A DNA stretch of 64,000 nt from Ypsolopha sequella (Eukaryota > Arthropoda > Insecta > Lepidoptera > Ypsolophidae), in contig CAKOHE010000008.1 in NCBI GenBank assembly GCA_934047225.1, positions 1 through 64,000 of the forward strand, given 5' to 3'. Both the position numbers and the translations under genes were made by a program. Under the pieces are notes generated by a model that searched no databases, was not told the origin of the DNA, and was given only the letters and a program-made list of their open reading frames with translations. Below are positions 56,448 to 64,000 of the stretch, piece by piece (within the stretch, counting starts at the first letter, position 1; every line of letters begins with the position of its first letter).

Positions 56448-56645
56448 ATAAATAATTAAAAATATATAAAAAACACGACTGCCATAATTTCAAAATGAAC
56501 TTAGTAACGACACCCAGTGGAGTCAGGGGACAGCTCTACATTGGATACGTGTTGTTTTGTATGTCTCCCGACTGCACTGGGTGTCGTTACTAAGTTCATT
56601 TTGAAATTATTGGAGTCGTGTTTTTTATATATTTTTAATTATTTA
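56448..56645. repeat. 198-bp palindrome
   Basis: Arms of about 75 bp (AATATATAAAAAACACGACT ... AACGACACCCAGTG and inverse) around a loop of about 50 bp. Phosphatase intron. Probably a foldback MITE. Confidence 0.85.
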
Positions 56646-56879
56646 TTTTTATTTAATACTTTTATACCCAATGCCAATCCAGATAGTAAAGAGATTCTAA
56701 TTACACCTCATTCACCCAAATTAGTTAAAGCGTTCAGAAGATATGATGGAATAAAGAAAAATACATACATGAACCCTAAAAACAATACCCTCTTTTTTTA
56801 GGGCAGTTGTGTAAAAACATTGCTTTTGTTGCAAAATTAGCTTAACTCTGGCTGGGCCTAGGCTAATAACCAAGTGCAG

Positions 56880-57060
56880 AATACTTGTCATGAGCTGTAC
56901 AATCCAATCTATGTACGCCAGCACTTTCACAAATCTTTTAGACTTACTTACATTCACATACTCAGACCTGTCTCCCAAACAGGTAGGCAGAGACCACAGA
57001 TTTCCATCTGCTACGATACTGACACACCTTTTATGCATCTTCCACATCCATCAATCTAGT
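56880..57060 (-). repeat. GTAGCAGATGGAAATCT dispersed repeat, copy 2
   Basis: Inverse partner of 47440-47560. On the - strand it reads GTAGCAGATGGAAATCTGTG and GTTTGGGAGACAGG. The overlapping open frame at 56721-57047 is not supported as a gene. Confidence 0.6.
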
Positions 57061-57170
57061 CATACAAGCTCTCCTATTCCGGGTACTTTTGACACTGACT
57101 TTCTTCAGTATGTCGATAATTTGGTCAGCATAACGGTAGAGCTTTTGTACTAAGTTCACTTTTAACGTAC

Positions 57171-57363
57171 CAGTTGCTTTCCCAGCCTTTTGTGCCCAGT
57201 CCATTAGTCCAGTGACGGAATGCTTGCCATCTCTCTGACCCTGGCAGTCTCCTCTCTTCACACCAGCACCTAAACCGATTGTCCCGCTGTTGGCCTTAAC
57301 ACCTGTGAGGTAGGCTGTACCGCTGCAGGCGGAGTCAGCGACGTTGTTATCTACGCAGTACGT
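57171..57363 (-). CDS. Alp: Alkaline phosphatase, exon 1 of those visible (nucleophile Ser)
   Basis: 64 codons plus one base between acceptor CCTCTTCCAG and donor GTACGTTA. TYCVDNNVADSACSGTAYLT contains the catalytic Ser in DSA that forms the phospho-enzyme; GVKANSGTIGLGAGV and LMDWAQKAGKATG follow as in the family. N-terminal exons (signal peptide and the first Zn/Mg aspartate in GDGM) are not visible to the right and may lie outside the window. Intact. Confidence 0.92.
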
Positions 57364-59479
57364 CTGGAAGAGGGAGAACGAAGATACAAGAATTCATCGT
57401 CAGAAGTGTAACTGATTTTTGACTGTGACTGAATTCGAAGAATTATTCGTCCCTTTGATTCGACCACAGATTCGACTTAATGTTTTGACGTTAGAAAAAT
57501 GTTGACCTCATATTTTGGAAGTGAAGTTCATTATTACCCAAATCAAAAAACCTTGGGGATAAAAATGGCTACCACTCTACCCACCTCTCACTTACACACT
57601 ATCTTCGTCTATATATTCCCAAGTTGAAATACAGATAGCATGAAAACAATTAGCAGACAATGATATCGATTCGGTGTAGCACATCAGGACTAAACTTAAT
57701 TTAAGCGTTCTGTCCCTGTCTTTTCGATAAAGAAAGAACAAGACAGGACGCTTAAAATAAGGTTAATCCTGTCAATAAGTTAAGTTGTGTAACGCTGAAT
57801 CGACACAAATGTTGTCGATCGCTCAAATCGACGTGAATATGTAAACTGTGTTTTTGGTTTATTTTGAGAGTAATGGTTTAAAGCCGGTAGACATTTTGAA
57901 TGTCATTCGAAAATGGCACCAGAGACTGAAAAGGGCAAAAGGCTCAAAATTGGTTCATACTGTTGTCATGCGACAATATGTCAGCCGTGACTGATGGATT
58001 CAAAGACACAGTGAAAGCTATTGGAGCAGCTATATATTATATATTTTTTGGGTTTCCTTACATACTATCTATTAAAGTAAATGTTGACTTACGAAAATAA
58101 ATCAAAAAAACGACCGAAAATGAATCCTGATATTTGACTACAAATTTCTCATGCGGCCGCAAGTGACCGCAAACATTATAAATATTTTTAAATAGAGGAT
58201 CACTTGTTTTATTCATAATATGGAAGCCAAACCCCGTCACTGCACAACATTTTGAGAAAAAAAAAATGTTTTCTCCATACAAAAAAAAGACAATTTTTTT
58301 ATCTCGAAAACGGCCTAATTCATTATTAATTGATTATTATGGCGGTCGAACGGCTCCCCTGAGCTAGATTTTATTTAGGGAATTGTTTCCCTTGTTTGTT
58401 TACAAGTTTTTGTTTCTTTTAAAGTGTTTTTTTTTTAATGTAATTTTCACAAGATTCCAAGTAATTTAGTTACCAGTGGATAAGGTGGTAACAATTCCAC
58501 CTAGTTGTCACTTAAATGTTTATTTATGTCTTGGCATTACTAATACCGATGTAATATTACTCCGGATGTTAAGGCGGCTCTTAACACAACAATTTTAAGG
58601 TACGGAAGGTCGTAGTAATGTCTTGGCAGAGAATTGCCAAATGAAGGTCTTGGCCAAACACTGGTAACAAAGATAAATTTTTCTGTTAACATCTTTCCTT
58701 ATTCTTGTGAATGTTAGATTGTAGTTTTGATAAAGTTAAATAAACCTAATTGTATAGTACCTCGAAGTTTTCTTCAGAACCTTATACCATCGATTAGGTT
58801 ACTATTAGGTCACTGTTTAGTTTTATCTTGTTCAGTTGCACGACTGGTGGAAAGACCGGGTACCCGCTGGTCGTGCCATCTGACAATGGCGCCCTTACGT
58901 TTTTTTTAAATAATAATATTTGTCGAAGGGTTATTTGGTGAAGCAGGGTTTTTTTTTTGTTGTTACTCGGTTTTTTTTTTGTATGTGTAACATTTTTTTT
59001 TTTTTTGTACTGTGTATTTTGGTTTAGTGTGTGCTTTTGCACATATTAGGAAGCTTAAGTGCTAAAAATTTTTTTTTTTTTTGTGAGTAACAACTTAAGG
59101 TGTATTTACACTGTGTTTTTTTTTGGTACCAAAAAATTTTTTTTTAAAAATGGTTTTTAATTTTTTTTAGTTTACACTGAGTTGTGTTTGTGGTTGTGTA
59201 AATTCATTTTTGCACTCAGTGAATTTGGTACCAAATTAATTTGTAAAAAACACTTGTAAGAAACAGGAAAAAATAATCGTTAAAATATTTTTACGGATTT
59301 TTTCGAGGGTTTGACAATTTTTATAATTGCTAAAAACTAAGAAAAAAGGAAGCAGTTTGATCACAGAAAACTGTAGTCATAATGTAAAACCGGTAAATCC
59401 TCATACAAATTTCATAGTATCGGGGCGTTTTGACATTTTATAAAGAGTCGCTGATTTGATTTTAGGGAAGTACCCAATT
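57364..59479. other. Upstream side of phosphatase exon; repeats and poly-T tracts
   Basis: 57690-57755 has a short hairpin (AAGCGTTCTGTCC...GGACGCTT). 57908-58030 is a dispersed repeat shared with 24085-24225. 58900-59170 is rich in long T runs. No gene. Confidence 0.45.
57908..58030 (+). repeat. Dispersed repeat, copy 2
   Basis: Inverse partner of 24085-24225 (AAAATGGCACCAGA, TACTGTTGTCATGC, TATTGGAGC). Confidence 0.55.
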
Positions 59480-60165
59480 TTATAATATATATAATCGGGT
59501 CTACCGCGATCAATTTTTACCTTTTTACGAAAAGGGGGGACGCCCGACGTTTCGAGACAGTTGCATGTCTCGTGGTCTACGGGAAACTGGCAAGTATGGC
59601 GAGGCGCAGTGATGAGATGCAGGTGACGACCGAAGTATTTTCCTTGTACCCGCAAAAACACTTTAGTCTTTAAAATTAATTGTTATCTTATTCACGCACG
59701 GCACACAACACTCACAGTATCCGGAGATGCACTAAGAGAAGAAACCCGCGATTTAAATTTCCCGATGACTGGACTCCATGTGGGAGACAATTTGAAACCA
59801 TCTTCCCTATTGAAATTATTTGGATGTTTCTTGATTTCAATCGCTTCACGCACAATTCTAGGGTAGTAATGGCGATCGGTGGAGAGAATTTTCGGGTTAT
59901 GCAGTTCTATCCAGTGGTTGGTCCCGGATTCTAAAAGATGTTCTGCTATCGCTGATTTGTACATCTGCCGGTTTTTCACAGCTGCTATGTGTTCCATCAC
60001 TGCGCCTCGCCATACTTGCCAGTTTCCCGTAGACCACGAGACATGCAACTGTCTCGAAACGTCGGGCGTCCCCCCTTTTCGTAAAAAGGTAAAAATTGAT
60101 CGCGGTAGACCCGATTATATATATTATAATGTGTACAAAACGCGAGAGTTTAAAGTTATATACCC
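59480..60165 (-). mobile_element. Penelope-like element 3' part with inverted flanks
   Basis: The - strand frame 60048-59692 reads SAIAEHLLESGTNHWIEL, then REAIEIKKHPNNFNREDGFK and LSPTWSPVI. This is the end of the GIY-YIG-type endonuclease domain that closes Penelope-like polyproteins. Flanking blocks 59480-59612 and about 60005-60131 are inverted copies of each other (CGGGTCTACCGCGATCAATT, ACGTTTCGAGACAGTTGCAT). Inverted or direct terminal repeats are typical of this class. RT not seen. Confidence 0.7.
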
Positions 60166-60689
60166 AATTTTAGATCGTATAGCGAACTTTACTGTTTCAA
60201 AGTATATTTCTGAACGCACCCAACACAACAATCAAGTGTCATTATAATGTCAGTATTTTACATGTTTTAAATCTAAATACGCGATAATCAGACTATTATG
60301 GATATATGTTGTCGATTCCAAACCCTTATTTAATCTAGATCTACATGTTTTTATTCCTAAAATACCGAACCGACGCGACGGGGCGAACATCAAATGTTTG
60401 ACAGGTAAGAACAGTTTGTATGGGAAAATAAAATTGTCGTTTTTAGTATTTTCCTCGCAATTTTTCCACATTTTCTCATCGCTTAAACCTTCCCTGGACT
60501 TCCACGAATATTTCAAGACTAAACTTAGCCAAATCGGTTCAGCCGTTCTCGAGTTTTAGCGAGACTAACGAACAGCAATTCATTTTTATTTAAATAGATA
60601 GATAGATAAGTATGAGTAAGCCCAAAATATAATCTTACGTGTTGTAATTTATTGGTAAAATACAGATACATATATACACTTATTACAAT

Positions 60690-60841
60690 TTGATTCTGAA
60701 GGCTTTCTTTTAGTTTTAGTGGTGTAACAAAATATTCTTCATTGTCTTTAATTGTTAGGAACAGAACCTAAATTACTTTGGAAAATTTCAAGTTTTGACT
60801 GCACTAAAATTAAAATTAAAGCCTTCAGAATCAGCTTTATT
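60690..60841. mobile_element. Small MITE, copy 2
   Basis: 152 bp with inverted ends GATTCTGAAGGCTTT and TTTTAGTTTTAGTG; relative of 55880-56012. Confidence 0.75.
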
Positions 60842-60928
60842 ATGTAACTAAATTGCAAAATAAATCATTTATTCTCATCCATATTGCGAGGCTCCAGAGT
60901 ATCTTCGTGTGTACCCGTAACAAAATAA

Positions 60929-61147
60929 ATGAAAAGCTGCTTGGGTGACTTAATCGAGAAAAGGTACGTAGTGCCCCGCTTTCTTTGGCTCGTCTTGGCG
61001 GGGCTACTATCGTGCCCCCAGATCTGTGGAGTGTTTGGATTTCTGGGAAAACTAAGGAAAATATTTGATAAAGTCAAATTCGAAAATGTTTTACCGCGTA
61101 CACATGAAGCAAGCGATAACTTAAAGCGTACTTCGACTTCAACTTAG
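60929..61147 (+). CDS. Unrecognised 72-codon ORF, possible secreted protein
   Basis: The 72-codon frame begins with ATG at 60929. It has a charged start (MKSCLGDLIEKRY), a hydrophobic core (FLWLVLAGLLSC) resembling a signal peptide or membrane segment, and a basic tail (GKLRKIFDKVKFE). I do not recognise a family. A donor-like AAAAGGTACGT occurs at codon 11, so it could instead be part of a spliced gene. Base composition is somewhat less AT-rich than the surroundings. Could equally be chance. Confidence 0.25.
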   Translation: MKSCLGDLIEKRYVVPRFLWLVLAGLLSCPQICGVFGFLGKLRKIFDKVKFENVLPRTHEASDNLKRTSTST

Positions 61148-63062
61148 AAGCTTATAAATAAGTTTGGAAAGTCGTACAAAAGTTTTTATCAAAAATTGTA
61201 CTTGGTACACCGACTGAGTTAAGATTTGCGCTTGTGGGACTAATCTTAAATACGAGTAACATCAAATTTTACGCCTGCTGATGCCCAGTGAAAAAAAATA
61301 ATGATTCGTCTTGTTTAACTTATTATGGATACATCGGGAGTATCACATTTCATTCACTTCCCAAGTTTTTTTTTGGCTCCGGGTCCGAATACTGCGGAGC
61401 TCACCAATAAGTTTTTTGAATTTACGTTCATACGCTTTGTATAACCACTTCCTGAGGGGTGAAGTGATGGAAAGCTGCGACGAGACCGGTCGATGTAGCG
61501 CATTTCGACCAGGAAGTGAGTATAAACACGATACTGCAACTGCCTCTAGCCACTCTCCCGGCACGGCTTCTCATGACGTCATACCGGAACACGATGAGTC
61601 GCTTGGCGTCATGATTTAGTTATGAGGTAGGTGGCTAGCCATGGTCCAAGCCCAGATGAAGGGAAAGGATTTGTCTGTCAGTTGGGTCGTCTAATTATCC
61701 AGGGTGCGCCGACCGTGTTTGGAGAAGGTAATCAGTGGTTGATGATCCACTCCGACCGTTCTAGGTCATGGCGACTACTTCAACTCCTAGTCGATACGAC
61801 GCACTGGTGGTAAATGTAGCCAATTTTCCTAGTAAATCTCCGCGCCATAGACAATACAGCCCAGAAAGACGTTTATTGTTCAACATCTTGCGTACAAATA
61901 ATTCTGTCAACAATCGAAACGGGATACTGCAATCCTATTGGCTCTTCCAATCTTACGTATAGCGCCACAAACTTATCTTTCCCGAAGACGAAGACTCTAA
62001 CACAATGAGTATAGAAGCCATTTTGGTTTGGCCTACCGAAACATATAATTTTGGAGTGGCGAATTATATCTGCTGGTTCAGTCAGATGTGTTGACAGAAA
62101 TCGGTCGCCTGTTATGAGGAGTCTGTAGGCTGTATTCGTCTATGCTCCGCGCACACTGGCGTACGTGAGTATAACGCCTACATAAAGTGAATAGTCGCAG
62201 GTGGTCGGGCTTTTCAATCGTCGCGTTTGATGCGTAAAATCAATGGTTACTAGCTTGGCTTGGCTAAAAATTGTGAAAGTACTCGAATTTGTAATGTGTT
62301 TTTTTCATAAGTACCTATGATGTTAATTTATTGCATTACGTTTTCCAAGAATAATCTTTATTCTTACTTTATGAAAGTTTTGAACTCATAAATTACCTAC
62401 AATAACCGAGTAGTAATGTTCAACATTGCTTCAAATTCTCTCATGCAGTGATCCAGAGACATATAAAATTTTAATTTGTAAACTATTTTTAGCATAAGTT
62501 TTAACTAGGAACTTGCATAAATGTTCAGAAGAGAAATCACAAAACCGTATCATCCAATAAGCAAAAACCGACTTACTAAAAACTTCAATCGAACCTTTCC
62601 TTGCGTTCCTTCAAATATGTCCCTCAGATGTATGATATATTCCCTATCCTCCTATTAGTTCCCTAAACATCTCCCACACACCCTCGGTTATAAATAGACA
62701 CCTAACATTTACTGATCATATTAAAAAAAAAAAACTTTCAATAGCATACCCAGGCAAAGAAAAAACAATAACACGATGTCAAGTGACTTCTTAAACGTTT
62801 TTAAACTGTAGTACCTATATGTTTTTTTATTAAAAACCAATTAGTGCTTGTTCTTTTCATTTCGTAGTCATCATTATGGAGTTCTTGAATTGACGTAGCT
62901 AGTTAGTACGTCAATGGTCACTTGACATATGATGAATGACACGTAATGCCAGAATAGCCATCCAGTCTATACAAAATTCATAACAGGTAGAACTGGAAAT
63001 TTTGTATGGGCAGAACCAATTATATTTCCGCTTGCGCGAGTATGTATTTTCAAAGTAGGTAC
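61148..63062. other. No gene supported
   Basis: A 102-codon frame at 61311-61619 (+) overlaps 61549-61612, which is shared with 38648-38709, so it is probably repeat-derived. Other frames are unrecognised. Confidence 0.4.
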
Positions 63063-63197
63063 CTGAGGGAGTCTCCTGATCGGTCTCGGAGGCCGAGGTA
63101 TCGTCCGCTTGCGGGGTGCCATGGGGTGGTTGATGGTGCGGCCGTTGCTCTCGTGGTCCCGCAGAACTTTTCGATCCTCGCTGGCGGCCGAGGCCAT
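63063..63197 (-). CDS. Probable first coding exon, unidentified gene, with frame change
   Basis: ATG in good context (CCAGCATGG), 26 GC-rich codons MASAASEDRKVLRDHESN and so on, in marked contrast to the AT-rich surroundings. The same frame then becomes Arg/Pro-rich, whereas a frame shifted at the four-base run 63123-63126 reads ADDTSASETDQETPS, a normal acidic cytosolic N-terminus, up to donor CTCAG|GTACCT at 63063. A one-base loss in that run is the simplest reading. Style suits the N-terminus of a membrane transporter, but this is a guess. Following exons were not found. Confidence 0.45.
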
Positions 63198-64000
63198 GCT
63201 GGCCGCCTGGTGGTTTGTAGGATTTTGTTACATATTTATTCTTCTATAGACGTCTCCAAAAAAAAATAAACCCTTATGTAGCGAAGCTACGGTACATTGT
63301 ATAGAAAATTTATCGTGTTTAGATAAGTAGTACAACCATTATTATGGTCCAATTTCAAAACTATTCAGGCCTTTCACCTCTATTATATTTCGATTACAGC
63401 TAGGGTTGCCAGATGGTCGGGATACGTCGGGATTGTCCGGATATTTCATTATGATGTTTAGAGTCCCGACAAAATACAAATTGTACCGACAAATAACAAA
63501 TAACAAGGGTCGGCGGGCGGCGAGCGAATGTCTACTGTGCGATTGCGGGCGAGGCGCGGCGGGACAGTCGGGGGCGAGGTATTTTGTTGTAATTACTTTT
63601 TATTTTAATAATAAGAAATAATTTTTTGATTCGTAATATTTAGGCATTAGGCATTATGTATATCCACTTTATTGGTTTTGATTCTTCTTTTATTTATGTA
63701 TTCTGTAAATTGGTATCCCCCTCCACATTACGTAAAATAATACTTTCTTCACCACCCAAAGGTTGGCTGGAAGAAATCGCTTTAAGTGATAAGTCCGCCC
63801 TTGTACAACATTGTGTGTTCAAAACTCTGTACTCAATTTTTTTATTTGACCTTGTACAATAAAGTGTGTATTCATTCATTCATTTATTTATTTATTTTGC
63901 CTATAGTTTTCCCATCTGGCAACACTAACTACAGCTGAGTGAGACCAACACAGTCACATCCACAGGATGACCTAGATGTAAATGCCATAAACGATCACTC
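63198..64000. other. Repeats at right edge
   Basis: GTTGCCAGATGG at 63404 and its inverse CCATCTGGCAAC near 63912 bracket about 520 bp that may be a DNA element. 63760-63895 is a copy of the GGTTGGCTGGAA repeat (see 45371) with a (TTCA)n/(TTTA)n tail. No gene. Confidence 0.45.
63760..63895 (+). repeat. GGTTGGCTGGAA-type dispersed repeat, copy 2
   Basis: Partner of 45371-45480. Ends with AATAAAGTGTGTATTCATTC and a TTTA microsatellite, consistent with a retrotransposon 3' end. Confidence 0.65.

Noticed and set aside
56721..57047. 108-codon - strand ORF next to a phosphatase exon
   Set aside because: It overlaps a dispersed repeat and lies inside the intron without splice-site support.
61311..61619. 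102-codon + strand ORF as a gene
   Set aside because: Its C-terminal part is shared with a non-coding segment at 38648 and its N-terminal part matches no known family.

Overview
The window looks like an insect chromosome, most likely a moth or butterfly (Lepidoptera). It is AT-rich, has short exons in long introns, and is packed with interspersed repeats. The recognisable host genes are a SLC36-type amino-acid transporter, a UHRF1-type RING/SRA protein and an alkaline phosphatase. The taxonomic call is inference from gene content, LINE and SINE types and TTAA/TA-target elements; no marker gene was available. All exon calls rest on recognised protein motifs plus consensus splice sites whose phases fit together.

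Layout. 1-18.8 kb (+ strand): the last three exons of a proton-coupled amino-acid transporter (2129-2310, 10993-11168, 18474-18802). The first intron holds a 1.4 kb TA-flanked element, a 70-bp minisatellite, a tRNA-derived SINE and a 1.8 kb foldback. The second holds a 6.5 kb Ty3/gypsy (mdg1/412-like) retrotransposon in antisense, itself interrupted by a 416-bp TTAA-target MITE. The terminal exon carries an in-frame TGA. 19.5-22.5 kb: a decayed CR1/Jockey-type LINE (- strand) with a second LINE fragment nested in it. 26.2-40.7 kb (- strand): six exons of a UHRF1-like gene (C-terminal half of SRA, linker, RING) with three disabling lesions. Its introns hold a triplicated 395-bp tRNA-like repeat, a 20-bp minisatellite of about 32 units and many MITEs. 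42.8-57.4 kb (- strand): five intact exons of an alkaline phosphatase. One intron holds a very young BEL/Pao retrotransposon (49112-55563) with LTRs that look identical and a 5-bp target duplication. 57.4-64 kb: repeats, a Penelope-like fragment, one weak small ORF and one probable 5' coding exon on the - strand.

The three host genes have no evident functional link. The alkaline phosphatase lacks its last Zn-ligand exon and the UHRF1-like gene lacks its N-terminal half; neither missing part is visible in the 2.1 kb between them, so a rearrangement or truncation there is possible. Lesions in otherwise well-conserved exons are frequent, and several fall in homopolymers. Pseudogenisation and residual assembly error therefore both have to be considered.

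I did not find a convincing new biological system. The most unusual object is the tRNA-like tandem array at 32442-33770: three 395-bp units plus an inverted fourth piece, inserted as one block with an 11-bp target-site duplication.
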